64,000 bases of DNA from Scrofimicrobium canadense (GCF_009696615.1 NZ_VULO01000009.1:62001-126000); one strand, 5' to 3'; counted from the first letter of the stretch, positions 18,154-27,047 are shown. Notes: generated from the sequence alone by a model not told the origin. Numbers and translations: made by a program.

Positions 18154-19725
18154 GACCACCTGAGACCCGTCCCTGAACACGAAGGTGATCGCTCCGTCGG
18201 CGGTGACTTCTGCGTGGTCGGTGAGGGTGTGCCAGAGGTAGGGCGTGAACTCGATCTCGGCGACGTGTAGCTCGGCGAGGTTGAGCTTGTAGTGCTCGTA
18301 GGCGCTGAGTCTGTTTTGCAGGTCGGTGATCTCGTCCAGGATGGTGCCGTGCTGTTGCAGCAACTGGGCGTGCTCGGCGGAGAGATTATCGAAGCGCTGC
18401 TGGTACTCGGTCTGGTTCTGGGCGACCCGTGCGTTGGTGGCGATCAGTTTCTCAATCGCCTCACCAACGGTTGCCGCTTGCGCGCTGATCCTGTCGGCCT
18501 GTAGGCGTAGGTCGGTGGTGTTGAGTTCGGAGAGCAGTGCATCCTCGAGCAGATCATCAGCCGCGCCGCGTTCTGCGAGCAGTTGCCGCACGGCCTCGAT
18601 GAACGCTTCTTGAATCTGCTGGTCGCTCAGGTGAGGGGTGGTGCAGATCGATCCGCCGTCGTACTTGTGGTTGCAGCGCCATACTCGCTTTTCGTACTTC
18701 GACCCGGCGTGCCAGGTTTTCGACCCGTACCAGGAGCCACACTCGCCGCAGCGAATCTTCCCTGAGAAGGTGCGTTGTCGTGACGCTGAGCGGCGTCCTT
18801 TCTTGATGGCCGCGAGTTCGGCCTGCACGAAGTCCCACACGGCAGGGTTGATGATTGCCTCATGGTTGCCGGTGACGTAGTACTGGGGCACTTCGCCCTG
18901 GTTCGCGATTTGGCGTTTGGTGAGGAAGTCTGCGGTGTAGCTCTTCTGGAGTAGCGCATCACCCTTGTATTTCTCGTTCGTCAAGATGCTGCGCACCTGA
19001 CCGGCTGACCAGTTCGGGTTCCCGGATGCGGTCTTGTGTCCTTCGGTTTGGAGCCTGCGGGCGATGCCGGTCAGGGAGCCGCCGTCAAGGTAGAGGGCGT
19101 AGATGTGCCGCACGAGCTTGGCTTGCGGCTCGTTGATGACGAGGTTGCCGTCCTCGCCTCGGTCGTAACCGAGGAACCGGCTGAACGGGACGGTCACTTT
19201 CCCGTCCGCGAACCGCTTCCGGTGTCCCCAGGTGACGTTCTCGGAGATCGACCTGGCTTCCTCCTGCGCGAGGCTGGACATGATGGTGATCAGCAGTTCG
19301 CCTTTGGCGTCGAATGTCCAGATGTTCTCCTTTTCGAAGTACACCTCCACCCCGGCATCCTTCAACTGGCGCACGGTGGTGAGCGAGTCGACGGTGTTGC
19401 GGGCGAACCGGGACACGGACTTGGTGATGATCAGGTCGATCTTCCCGGCCAATGCGTCAGCGACCATGGACTGGAAGCCGGTGCGATGTTTGGTGGAGGT
19501 TCCGGTGATGCCTTCGTCGGTGTAGATGCCTGCGAGCTGCCACCCGGCGTGGTCGGTGATGTAGCGGGTGTAGTAGTCGACCTGCGCCTCATAGGAGGTC
19601 ACCTGGTCGTCATGGTCGGTGGAGACACGGGCGTAGCCTGCGACTTTACGGATCGTGGTCTGCCCCAGCGGGGTGCCGGTGTGCAGGCGGCGAGTGGCCG
19701 GGATCGCGGTGACGGTACGAGCCAT
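18133..19725 (-). CDS. Large serine recombinase 1
   Basis: 530 residues. The N-terminal resolvase domain has GYARVSTDHDDQVTSYEAQV with the catalytic Ser in RVST, then YTDEGITGTSTKHRTGF and the active-site helix ITKSVSRFARNTVD. A recombinase domain follows (SLTGIARRLQTEGHKTASG, SAGQVRSILTNEKYKGD), then the zinc-ribbon CGECGSWYGSK...CNHK...C, and a C-terminal coiled coil before a short tail. These domains match phage integrases of the large serine type. Its ATG overlaps the stop of the second recombinase (TAATG), so the two are coupled. Confidence 0.93.
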   Translation of the reverse strand: MARTVTAIPATRRLHTGTPLGQTTIRKVAGYARVSTDHDDQVTSYEAQVDYYTRYITDHAGWQLAGIYTDEGITGTSTKHRTGFQSMVADALAGKIDLIITKSVSRFARNTVDSLTTVRQLKDAGVEVYFEKENIWTFDAKGELLITIMSSLAQEEARSISENVTWGHRKRFADGKVTVPFSRFLGYDRGEDGNLVINEPQAKLVRHIYALYLDGGSLTGIARRLQTEGHKTASGNPNWSAGQVRSILTNEKYKGDALLQKSYTADFLTKRQIANQGEVPQYYVTGNHEAIINPAVWDFVQAELAAIKKGRRSASRQRTFSGKIRCGECGSWYGSKTWHAGSKYEKRVWRCNHKYDGGSICTTPHLSDQQIQEAFIEAVRQLLAERGAADDLLEDALLSELNTTDLRLQADRISAQAATVGEAIEKLIATNARVAQNQTEYQQRFDNLSAEHAQLLQQHGTILDEITDLQNRLSAYEHYKLNLAELHVAEIEFTPYLWHTLTDHAEVTADGAITFVFRDGSQVVSFLWVA

Positions 19726-21167
19726 TAGCGTTCACCCCGCTCCGCGCGCAGCCTCTCGGCTTCGGCTTTCGCCACCGCCCTGTACTTGGCGAGCGCTTCG
19801 GGCGGGGTGGGTGCGCTGCGCCCGTCGATGCCGAGTTTGCGGGCGTACTCCCAGCGGGCTTTGACGAGTTCTGCCCAGGCGGCGCGTTTCGCTGGGGTCC
19901 AGGAGGATCGCTTCAGGTTTGGCCGCCACGTGTGGGCGCTGATGGTGCCATCGGTGTAGTGGAACGTGTAGTGGTCTTTCCCGGTCACGTCGATGTGGTC
20001 GATGCGAGCAGTGAACACGTCGTCGTCGAACTCGTCGATACCGAGGATGTTGGCGATTAAGGTCTTGAGGGCGGTGTCGGAGATTTCGCTGGTACCGCAA
20101 CTGGTGGTGCGGCCCTTCTTGCGTTCGGTGCAGATCCAGTGTTCGGTGGTGATCTGGTTTTGGGTCTTGGGGTTGCGACGATTACGGACGAAGGAGCAGC
20201 CGCAGGTGGCGCACTTGATTTTCGAGGTCATCGCCACGGTCTCGATGGCCCAGTTGGCTCGTGCCCCCAGGTCGCGGCGGCGGGCGATCTCGGCCTGCAC
20301 GGCGGTGAAGGTGTCGCGGTCAATGATGGTGGGAATGGCGTTTTCTACCAGATACATGGGGTGCTCGCCGGTGTTGCGCACCGCCCGGCCGGGTTTGCCG
20401 TCCGGGGTCGCCCACTGGCCGAGCAGTAGGTCACCGGTGTAGGAGGGGTTTTTCAGGATGTGACGCACCCACTCGCCGGGCATCTTGTTGCTTGCCAATT
20501 GCTGTGGGGCGCGTCCGTCGGCGATGAGCTGGGCGGCCATCGCCTCACACGAGGTCGGCGCCATGTACTGGGCGAAAATCCACCGCACCACCTCGGCCTC
20601 GGCTTCAATGATCTCGACGTCGGTCGCATCGGCGGAATCTGTGTAGCCGTAGAGGTGGAAGCCGTTGGCCTTGCCCTGCTCGAAGCCCTTACGTACCCGC
20701 CATCTCACGTTCTGGCTGATCTGCTCCGACTCGGCCTGCGCGAAGGACGCGAGCAGGGTGAGCACGAGTTCCCCGTCAGCGGAGAACGTGGAGATGTTCT
20801 CCTTTTCGAAGCGAACTTCCACGCCGAGGGTTTTCAATTCGCGGATGGTTTCCAGCAGGTCGACGGTGTTGCGGGCGAACCGAGAGATCGACTTGGTCAA
20901 GATCAGGTCGATGCCACCGGCGCGGGCACGGTCGAGCATGGCCCGGAACTGGGGACGGTTGGTGGTGGTGCCCGAGATACCCGAGTCGGCGAACACGCCT
21001 GCATACTCCCAGCCGGGGGTCGATTGGATCAGTTCGGAGTAATGGGAGATCTGTGCCGACAGTGATTTCGGGGAGCGTTCGGTTTCCATCGAAATCCGGG
21101 CATACGCCGCGACCTTTCGTACCCGGGCTCTCTGGGGTGGCGGGGTCACCCGCTCCATCATCACCAT
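19725..21167 (-). CDS. Large serine recombinase 2
   Basis: 480 residues, clearly homologous to the neighbour in the catalytic domain but divergent elsewhere. It has AAYARISMETERSPKSLSAQ (catalytic Ser in RIS), FADSGISGTTTNRPQFRAML and ILTKSISRFARNTVDLLETI. The recombinase domain is DVEIIEAEAEVVRWIFAQYM, followed by the zinc ribbon CATCGCSFVRNRR...HWICTERKKGRTTSCGT. It lacks the long coiled coil of recombinase 1. AAGGAA lies ten bases upstream of ATG 21167. Tandem serine recombinases may act jointly or on different sites; nothing here distinguishes integration from excision roles. Confidence 0.93.
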   Translation of the reverse strand: MVMMERVTPPPQRARVRKVAAYARISMETERSPKSLSAQISHYSELIQSTPGWEYAGVFADSGISGTTTNRPQFRAMLDRARAGGIDLILTKSISRFARNTVDLLETIRELKTLGVEVRFEKENISTFSADGELVLTLLASFAQAESEQISQNVRWRVRKGFEQGKANGFHLYGYTDSADATDVEIIEAEAEVVRWIFAQYMAPTSCEAMAAQLIADGRAPQQLASNKMPGEWVRHILKNPSYTGDLLLGQWATPDGKPGRAVRNTGEHPMYLVENAIPTIIDRDTFTAVQAEIARRRDLGARANWAIETVAMTSKIKCATCGCSFVRNRRNPKTQNQITTEHWICTERKKGRTTSCGTSEISDTALKTLIANILGIDEFDDDVFTARIDHIDVTGKDHYTFHYTDGTISAHTWRPNLKRSSWTPAKRAAWAELVKARWEYARKLGIDGRSAPTPPEALAKYRAVAKAEAERLRAERGER

Positions 21168-21214
21168 CGGCTGCTTTTCCTTATCTGACTAGGGTTTTTG
21201 TATCCTTTGCGCGT

Positions 21215-21415
21215 CTATACATCACTCTGATCGGCCGTGAAGTCAACCAAGGTTTGTGCTTTCAACACCCCGATGTCCGCACCCGCATCAGCAGCGATCC
21301 TGGCCGCGACACTGGCCGCCTGCGCTGGCGTGAGGACACCGGATCGTGTGAGGTGGTCGAGTCGGGCGAGCGCGAGTGCCGTTGTCGTTTCGGCACGAAG
21401 TTGGGTAGGTGTCAT
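21215..21415 (-). CDS. Small protein (66 aa) coupled to the HTH/zinc gene
   Basis: The ATG at 21415 overlaps the stop of the upstream HTH gene (ATGA). The 66-residue product begins MTPTQLRAETTTALALARLD and has a helical middle GVLTPAQAASVAARIAADAG. It is acidic and has no recognisable domain. Its place, between the HTH/zinc protein and the recombinases in one coupled run, suggests a role in recombination control, possibly a directionality or accessory factor; this is inference from position only. Confidence 0.55.
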   Translation of the reverse strand: MTPTQLRAETTTALALARLDHLTRSGVLTPAQAASVAARIAADAGADIGVLKAQTLVDFTADQSDV

Positions 21416-21831
21416 CGGCGGCCACCTCGGGTGCCGAACCGGTGGCGGATGTAGCAGGCGTGAGAGCAGTACACGCGTGTCTTGTTGCCGTAGGCGGCGA
21501 ATCCCTGCCCGCACTCGGGGCAGGTGAACTCATAGAACGCCCGCCGTTGCCCTGCTTCGGGGTGGGCGTGCCACCACGAGCGCCGACACGCCTCGCAGCA
21601 GAACTTTGCCGGACGGGCAGACGCAATCGGTGCCCCGCACGACAGGCACCACACCCCGACCGGATCAGCGACCTGCGGAACAGACGTGTCTGGGGTGACT
21701 CCGGCGCGGCGACACCACGTCTTGACCGTGTTCAGGTTGATACCGATGTGAGTGGCGATGTTCGCATACGTGACCCCGGCTCGACGCATCACCGTGATCC
21801 GTTCCTGCTGGGCTGATGTCACTACCGTCAC
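21412..21831 (-). CDS. HTH and double zinc-finger protein of the recombinase module
   Basis: 139 residues from GTG 21831, with AAGGGAG ahead; the longer upstream open frame runs through a repeated non-coding element and was not used. Residues ~8-40 form a resolvase-type helix-turn-helix (RRAGVTYANIATHIGINLNT, KTWCRRAGV). Two treble-clef-like zinc fingers follow: CLSCGAP...FCCEAC and CPECGQGF...YCSHACY. It could bind DNA at the att sites or the recombinase promoter. It is the first gene of a four-gene coupled module ending in the two recombinases, and follows a terminator that separates it from the lysis genes. Confidence 0.75.
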   Translation of the reverse strand: MTVVTSAQQERITVMRRAGVTYANIATHIGINLNTVKTWCRRAGVTPDTSVPQVADPVGVWCLSCGAPIASARPAKFCCEACRRSWWHAHPEAGQRRAFYEFTCPECGQGFAAYGNKTRVYCSHACYIRHRFGTRGGRR

Positions 21832-21881
21832 GGGCAGCTCCCTTCCATCCGAACCACCCCGGGACAGATAGGTGGTTTCAT

Positions 21882-21968
21882 CTGTCAGGCACCAGCGGCC
21901 GTGAAACCGGACGGGCCGCGAACACCTGCTCACCCATACGCCCCCGACACCCACCGAATCCGGACGGG
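21882..21968 (-). promoter_or_regulatory. Repeated ~87-bp upstream element, copy 1
   Basis: From CTGTCAGGCAC (21882) to GAATCCGGACGGG (ends 21968) this segment matches 51581-51668 in spacing and in several blocks (CTGTCAGGCAC, GAAACCGGACG, CCCATAnGCCCCCGA, GAATCCGGACGGG). A GCGGCC/GGCCGC stem encloses the GAAACCGGACG block. It lies about 50 bp upstream of the HTH/zinc gene start. Candidate structured leader or operator. Confidence 0.55.
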
Positions 21969-21998
21969 CGACAGCAACTGCCCTTGGAAACGACGAAA

Positions 21999-22035
21999 AG
22001 CCCCGCCACCACCCATGACGGGCAGTGACGGGGCT
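21999..22035 (-). terminator. Terminator after the endolysin gene
   Basis: On the minus strand AGCCCCG...CGGGGCT (22035-22029 with 22005-21999) with additional pairs inside is followed by TTTTCG. It separates the late lysis operon from the recombinase module. Confidence 0.8.
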
Positions 22036-22062
22036 GATGTCGTGCCGACAGGCGGCGCGGGG

Positions 22063-22911
22063 CTAGTAGCCGAGCTTTTGATTCACCCGCTTTTGAACAG
22101 CCGCGTAGTTGGAGCCGAGTCGGCGCTTGCGCTCGTCGCCATTGCCGTAGTCCCCACGGATCACCGCGTCGGCCAGCGCGTCAATGTTGACCGACGGCGC
22201 GGGCTTGGGTGCGGACGGCTTGGGGGCAGAGCCTGCGAGTTTCTCGTTCACCCGCTTCTGCACAGCCGCATAGTTCGATCCGAGGCGGCGCTTGCGTTCC
22301 TCACCGTTGCCGTAGTCGCCACGGATCACGGCGTCGGCGAGCGCGTCGATGTTCTGTGGCGTGGACGGTGCGGGCTTCGCAGGCGCGGGCTTGGCGGGGT
22401 TGGTGCCGGTCATGTGGTCGTACCAGTACTGGGCACGAGCCATATACGCGGCGTGCTGGGAGCCTGCCAGCGACGCGGGGCATTCGGTCGAGGAGAAGTT
22501 CTTGTGGCCGAACACGTTCTTACCCCAGGCCGGGCGGCCGAGCTTGTAGTATCGGCAGATCGCGGCGACGAGGTGGGCACCGTTGTCGAGGCAAGCGTCG
22601 GACACCCGCCACGGCTTCGAGGAGATGTCGGCGTGTTCGATACCGATGCTGGTGGTGTTGGCGTTCCAGTTCCCGGCGTGCCAGGCGGTGTCGCGGTCCC
22701 ACACGAGCTGGCCGATCTTCCCGTCGGACTGCACCTGGTAGTGGGCAGAGGCCTGGCGGTTTTGCCACACGTCGTAGCAGCCTCGGATCGTGAGGTTTCC
22801 GGCGTTGTGGTGGATGATGACCTTGTCGATACGCCGACCGCCTCGTCCGGCGGTGTAGTGCTTGTTCATGATGAGGTCGACATCGGCCTCGAGGGTGTTC
22901 CAGTTCTTCAT
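22063..22911 (-). CDS. Endolysin: N-acetylmuramoyl-L-alanine amidase with two Cpl-7-like wall-binding repeats
   Basis: 282 residues. The N-terminal half is an amidase_2/PGRP fold with zinc ligands in VIIHHNAGNL, DTAWHAGNWNAN and FGHKNFSSTECPASLAG, and the catalytic Glu in IGIEHAD. After a Pro/Ala/Lys linker come two ~42-residue repeats (NIDALADAVIRGDYGNGEER... and NIDALADAVIRGDYGNGDER...) of the Cpl-7 type, known to bind peptidoglycan muropeptides. It cuts host peptidoglycan at lysis. The stop of the holin gene overlaps the start, and a terminator follows. Confidence 0.93.
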   Translation of the reverse strand: MKNWNTLEADVDLIMNKHYTAGRGGRRIDKVIIHHNAGNLTIRGCYDVWQNRQASAHYQVQSDGKIGQLVWDRDTAWHAGNWNANTTSIGIEHADISSKPWRVSDACLDNGAHLVAAICRYYKLGRPAWGKNVFGHKNFSSTECPASLAGSQHAAYMARAQYWYDHMTGTNPAKPAPAKPAPSTPQNIDALADAVIRGDYGNGEERKRRLGSNYAAVQKRVNEKLAGSAPKPSAPKPAPSVNIDALADAVIRGDYGNGDERKRRLGSNYAAVQKRVNQKLGY

Positions 22912-23378
22912 CAGCGCTGCTCCTTATCGGTATGGGTTTCAGTTGGGTCGGTGTTGGTGAGGGGTGGTCGTTTGTCGGCGCGGTTGGCGATCAGGTCGAG
23001 GGCCTCACGCATCTGTGCGGGGATGGGCAGGCCGAGGCGGGTGGCGTTTTCGATCAGGGAGATGCCTTCGTTGGACAGGTAGAAGAAGATGACCGCTGCC
23101 CGTAGCACGCCGGGTGTGCCGATGACTTGGGTGTCGATCAGGTGCGCGAGACCAACCAGGGTGAAGATGAGAATCTTGCGGGAGATGCCCCGAAACCCGA
23201 CTGCTGAGCTGACGCGGCGTTCGTTGATGGCCGCGAGGACTCCGGTGATGTAGTCGGCGGCAACGAAGATGACCAGGGCGTAGATCAGGCCGTCGAGTCC
23301 GCCGAGGTAGGCGGAGAGCCACGCGCCGAGGCTGGCGATGCCGGCTTGGATGGTGTGCCAGAGAGCGTTCAAAGACAT
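22911..23378 (-). CDS. Phage holin
   Basis: 155 residues from ATG 23378 (GGAAGGAA upstream). Two or three membrane segments are visible: LIYALVIFVAADYITGVLAA, KILIFTLVGLAHLI and LRAAVIFFYLSNEGISLIEN. The pattern DYITGVLAAINERRVSS...GISRKI is the phage_holin_4 (toxin secretion/lysis) family. It permeabilises the membrane so the adjacent endolysin reaches the wall. The C-terminus is polar (TDPTETHTDKEQR), as usual for holins. The gene abuts the endolysin gene. Confidence 0.9.
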   Translation of the reverse strand: MSLNALWHTIQAGIASLGAWLSAYLGGLDGLIYALVIFVAADYITGVLAAINERRVSSAVGFRGISRKILIFTLVGLAHLIDTQVIGTPGVLRAAVIFFYLSNEGISLIENATRLGLPIPAQMREALDLIANRADKRPPLTNTDPTETHTDKEQR

Positions 23379-23419
23379 GGAGTGTTTCCTTCCGAGGGGT
23401 GGGTGGGCATAAAAAACGC

Positions 23420-23509
23420 CCCCACCCGACACGGGTGAAGGCAGACGTAATACCCACTCTTGGGTATTTAGTGCAACTCACCCCACCCGACACGGGTGAA
23501 GGCAGACGT
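23420..23509. repeat. Two 29-bp direct repeats flanking a hairpin, upstream of the holin
   Basis: The 29-bp sequence starting CCCCACCCGACACGGGTG occurs at 23420-23448 and again at 23481-23509. Each copy contains a CACCCG/CGGGTG stem. The spacer holds AATACCC/GGGTATT. On the minus strand the copy nearer the holin leads into GGGGCGTTTTTT, so it looks like a terminator or attenuator ahead of the lysis genes. Confidence 0.7.
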
Positions 23510-23530
23510 GGATGCGACGAGCGGCGCGGG

Positions 23531-23749
23531 TTAGATGTTGGGGCTGGTCAGGACTTCCAGGATCGGCATCGTCAAATCCAGGCTTTCCACGACCGGGGCC
23601 ATCAGCACCGGCTTCTCAGGCAGCACGGCTGCGGCGGGTGTTGGTGTGGTGTCGGAGACGATCGGGGTGATCGGATGTTCCACCACCGTCCCCACCGGCT
23701 CCACCGTCCCGACTGGCTCGACGGCGATGTCAGTCTCGCGGGTGGTCAT
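23531..23749 (-). CDS. Small unknown phage protein (72 aa)
   Basis: The start overlaps the stop of the upstream gene (ATGA). The product is Val/Pro/Thr-rich with an internal short duplication VEPVGT-VEPVGT, no charge clusters and no membrane helix. Small proteins between tail genes and holin are common and mostly uncharacterised. Confidence 0.65.
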   Translation of the reverse strand: MTTRETDIAVEPVGTVEPVGTVVEHPITPIVSDTTPTPAAAVLPEKPVLMAPVVESLDLTMPILEVLTSPNI

Positions 23750-24180
23750 TGGTGTTCCTTCCCGCTGGCGGCTTCGATGGCGTCGTAGAGCACGTCATAC
23801 GCCTCCGCCGTCTGGCCGGAGAGTTCACCGTCGTAGCTGTCCAAGAGAGTCTTGAAGTCGGTCAGGTGGGTGTCGTAGGTCGGCCCGGATACCTCGGCGA
23901 GGGATTCGAGGAGCCGGGTGCGGGCGGTCATGAACTCTGCTGCTTGGTCTGGGTTGGCGAGCCGGAACGTCCCATCAGAGTCCAGCAGCGGCGCACCGTT
24001 GTCATCGCGGGCGGCGTATTCAGCCACCAGCTCGTATTCGTCTTCCCCGAACCTGGCGAGGGCTTGTGTGACGAGGGTGAGCAGTTTCGACCGCGCCCTG
24101 GACTGCGAGGCTTTCAGAGGCATTTCGGTGAGCAGCTCGGCGACCGGCTGCAGATACTGGTTGGCGAGCATGATGCGCAT
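23746..24180 (-). CDS. Phage protein resembling DUF1617
   Basis: 144 residues, starting MRIMLANQYLQPVAELLTEM and continuing LKASQSRARSKLLTLVTQAL; the small helical fold with repeated acidic residues matches what I recall of DUF1617 proteins, which sit between tail-tip and holin genes in siphoviruses of Gram-positive hosts. Function is unknown. It is coupled to the 72-aa gene downstream. Family assignment is by pattern and position. Confidence 0.65.
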   Translation of the reverse strand: MRIMLANQYLQPVAELLTEMPLKASQSRARSKLLTLVTQALARFGEDEYELVAEYAARDDNGAPLLDSDGTFRLANPDQAAEFMTARTRLLESLAEVSGPTYDTHLTDFKTLLDSYDGELSGQTAEAYDVLYDAIEAASGKEHQ

Positions 24181-24191
24181 AGGTGTTCTCC

Positions 24192-27023
24192 TTAGCTGAG
24201 GGTGGTGGGCATGGTGGACAGTCCGGTGTTCGAGTAGTACTGCCAGGTGATGTTCGACCCTGATCCGGAGATCGAGGTGATCCAGCCACGGTTGAACAGC
24301 CCGATGAGCGAGTTCATCCGACTCATCAAGTCCCCGACACGGTCGAACAGGCGGGTCATGTTGTAATACGACCCATTGGTGACGACCATCAGGTCATAGG
24401 TGTGAAACACGACCTTCGCCAGCCCATTGCTCGACGCCCACCCGGCGTAGGTGCCTTTCCCGGTGAGCGTCGCATCCTGCAAGGTCACGTAGCGCGAGCC
24501 GGTGGTGTAGAACTTGTAGCCGTTGGTGCGCAAGTCAGCACCGAGATGAATGCCGGCCTTGCCGTAGAAGCGTCCCTTCGGATCCAGGGTGAGGCAGGTG
24601 AAGTAGTCACCGCCCGATGCCGTCTGGTATGTCCAGGCCACATAGTCGCCTTGATAGGAGACCTGGTTGACGATGCCCTGCACGTCGGGCTTGTCCTTGT
24701 GGGCACGGCGTGCCATCTCCCCGATGTAGCGGGTGCCGTACCAGAATTTCATCCCGGAACTGGAGATTGTCCCTTCCAAGGTGGAGCCGTTGTACCAGGC
24801 GATCTGCGTCGGCGAAATACGGATCGACTGGTTCCATCCGGCCAAGCCCACTTGGATCGCGTTGGCTGCGAGCTTGTCGGCCGTGATCGACTTCGCCGCA
24901 ATCCGATTCGCCGAGAGATAGCCGGTGGTGATCTTGCCCGCATCCAGCGCAGCGATCTTCGCGCTGGTGATCGCCGCGTCCTTGATCATCGCAGTCGTGA
25001 TGAACCCGTTGGCGATCGTCAACTTGTCGCTCGTGATCGATCCCGCTGCAATCCGCCCAGCAGCCAAATAGCCCGAGGTGATCTTCGCTGCAGACAGCGA
25101 CCCGATTTTCGCATCAGTGATCGCGGCGTTGGCAATCATTGCGGTGGTGATGAACCCACTCGCGATGGTCAGCTTGTCGGAGGTGATCGAGCCGGCAGCA
25201 ATCCGTCCAGCAGCGAGATAGCCGCTGGAGATCTTGGCTGCCGACAGTGAACTGATTTTCGCGTCGGTGATGGCGGCGTCTGCGATGTGTGCGGTGCCGA
25301 TGGCAGTGTCTCCGATGTGTGCTTGGCTGATCGCTTTCGGCCCGATCATCGCGGCACCGACCGGTGTTTGTTCCCATTGGTTGTTGGTGAGGATATATTG
25401 GCGGGCGATCACGCCATCGGCGCGCACTTGCCACAGCGCACCCTCTGGCCGGTCGGCGGCGTCCGCCGCAGTCGGATCGACAAGAGCAACCGTGAGCTGT
25501 CCATCCGAAGTCACCGCGATGTCATGGGCGTCTTGCGCCAGCTCCGTCGCGCTTGCGGCAGCAGCCTTGGCCTGGTCAATCTCGACCTGCGCGGTGGCGA
25601 GACGTTCATGCACCTGGTCGGCGGCGGTCTGCGCGTCGTGGGCAGCGGCGAGGGCGTGGTCGACTTGCGTGCGGGCGGCGTCGAGTTCGGCCTGGACCTG
25701 GGCATGATTCAGATCGGTGGCGAGTGCTATCCAGCCGGGGGTGCCGGTGTCGGTGAGCTGGTAGATCCAGATCTCAACCTGTTCCCCGTTTTGCCGGAAC
25801 CACGTGTCACCCAGCCTGGCGTTGGCGGGCTGGGTGGTGCCGTAGTGGTTGGTGTTCTTCCCATCCGCCGACGCGAGGGCAAACCCCGCCACATCTTCTG
25901 CCTGCCGAGCCGTGTTGACGGCGGTTTTGACTTGGCGGGTGACGGTGGTGAACTTCCCAGCAACACTGCCAAGCTCTACGGACAGGTATGCCTGGCGGAG
26001 GGGGTCGTAGTCGTAGCCCACCACCCGCGCTGACAGCGCCACGCCGAGGTCGGTGTGGCGGACGGTGACTGTGTCTCCGAGCAGCACTGTCTCTAACTCG
26101 GCCAAATCCGCGTACTCGACGGTGGTAGCCAGGTCGACGAACGACACCTTGTACGAGGCGGATGGCTCATCCACATGCCGGGCGGAGTATTCGAGGGCGG
26201 CGAGGCGGCGCAGCTCCGTATACGCCTGATCGAGTGGGAGTTCGTCCTCGCGGGGCTGCTCGGGGTCTTTGATTTCCTTCACGTCGCCGTAGCGCATCAC
26301 GCGGATACGCGGAGTCGCATACGCACCGAGCTTTGGGGAGTCGACGTAGAGTTCGGGCAGGAGGAGGCCGTCGTAGCCGACCGGCAGAATCCTCGTGACG
26401 ACCGTGGAGAAGTCGATGGAGGCTTGGTAGCCGGTGAGGTTTTTCCGATCCCGGATCACCACACCCCGATCCTGGCCACGCTGTGTGGCGTGGTGGATGT
26501 GCCAGTTGTCCCGGGTTATCTCACCACCCCAGCGGGAGGCGAACGTATTGTCCTCCCCGGTGTCCATGACAGCTTGAGCGAGGGGCATCCGCACCACCCG
26601 AGCACTCGCCCGAGTCGTGGTGTCGGAGCTGGTGGCGGTGAACCTGTGCGGCGTGTTGGCGGCTGCGAGGAGCTGGTCGAGTGCGGGCTTGGCGGTTTTG
26701 TTCACCACGAACGTGTCGGCGATCAGATTCGCTGCCAGATCGTAGAACAGGTGGAACGCGGTGACTTCGAGCAGGCCGTCGAGGGTGGTGGTGACCTCGT
26801 GGATACGGAACCCTTGACGCAGGCTCATCCCCGGCACCGGGCACGCGATGATCGCCTCCAGGGTGAGCAGTAAAGCGGCGGGCGCGTCAGCCGGATACGA
26901 GAAAGTCAGACAGTATTCGCCGCAGAGTTCTTCGGTGACCACCGGGTCGATCACCTCCCGATCCAAAACGGCCAGCCCGGTGGTGGTGAAGTCGGTGGCG
27001 ATGCGGTCGTGAACCGTGATCAT
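24192..27023 (-). CDS. Tail tip / tail-associated minor structural protein (prophage endopeptidase tail family)
   Basis: 943 residues from ATG 27023, with GGAGG eight bases upstream; the open frame extends further upstream but through a hairpin and non-protein-like sequence. The N-terminal ~370 residues resemble phage tail proteins of the Tal/endopeptidase class (DRIATDFTTTGLAVLDREVI, FRIHEVTTTLDGLLEVTAFH, GYDYDPLRQAYLSVELGS). A helical Ala-rich stretch follows, then nearly three 49-residue repeats, then a beta-rich C-terminus (IRISPTQIAWYNGSTLEG onward) likely to touch the host. Such proteins form the tail tip and may carry cell-wall-degrading activity. It sits directly after the distal tail gene. 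Confidence 0.85.
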   Translation of the reverse strand: MITVHDRIATDFTTTGLAVLDREVIDPVVTEELCGEYCLTFSYPADAPAALLLTLEAIIACPVPGMSLRQGFRIHEVTTTLDGLLEVTAFHLFYDLAANLIADTFVVNKTAKPALDQLLAAANTPHRFTATSSDTTTRASARVVRMPLAQAVMDTGEDNTFASRWGGEITRDNWHIHHATQRGQDRGVVIRDRKNLTGYQASIDFSTVVTRILPVGYDGLLLPELYVDSPKLGAYATPRIRVMRYGDVKEIKDPEQPREDELPLDQAYTELRRLAALEYSARHVDEPSASYKVSFVDLATTVEYADLAELETVLLGDTVTVRHTDLGVALSARVVGYDYDPLRQAYLSVELGSVAGKFTTVTRQVKTAVNTARQAEDVAGFALASADGKNTNHYGTTQPANARLGDTWFRQNGEQVEIWIYQLTDTGTPGWIALATDLNHAQVQAELDAARTQVDHALAAAHDAQTAADQVHERLATAQVEIDQAKAAAASATELAQDAHDIAVTSDGQLTVALVDPTAADAADRPEGALWQVRADGVIARQYILTNNQWEQTPVGAAMIGPKAISQAHIGDTAIGTAHIADAAITDAKISSLSAAKISSGYLAAGRIAAGSITSDKLTIASGFITTAMIANAAITDAKIGSLSAAKITSGYLAAGRIAAGSITSDKLTIANGFITTAMIKDAAITSAKIAALDAGKITTGYLSANRIAAKSITADKLAANAIQVGLAGWNQSIRISPTQIAWYNGSTLEGTISSSGMKFWYGTRYIGEMARRAHKDKPDVQGIVNQVSYQGDYVAWTYQTASGGDYFTCLTLDPKGRFYGKAGIHLGADLRTNGYKFYTTGSRYVTLQDATLTGKGTYAGWASSNGLAKVVFHTYDLMVVTNGSYYNMTRLFDRVGDLMSRMNSLIGLFNRGWITSISGSGSNITWQYYSNTGLSTMPTTLS
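24830..25275 (-). repeat. 147-bp tandem repeats inside the tail-tip gene
   Basis: Three head-to-tail units, the first two nearly identical, encode AITDAKISSLSAAKISSGYL and LAAGRIAAGSITSDKL-type 49-residue repeats; the third is diverged (AITSAKIAALDAGKITTGYL). Unit starts fall near 25275, 25128 and 24981. The copy number could vary by recombination. Confidence 0.8.
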
Positions 27024-27047
27024 CAAAATGCCTCCAAACAGCACAAA

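Noticed and set aside
23420-23509. Possible CRISPR array (29-bp repeats, ~32-bp spacer)
   Set aside because: Only two copies, no cas genes, and the repeat reads as a terminator-like stem followed by a T-tract.
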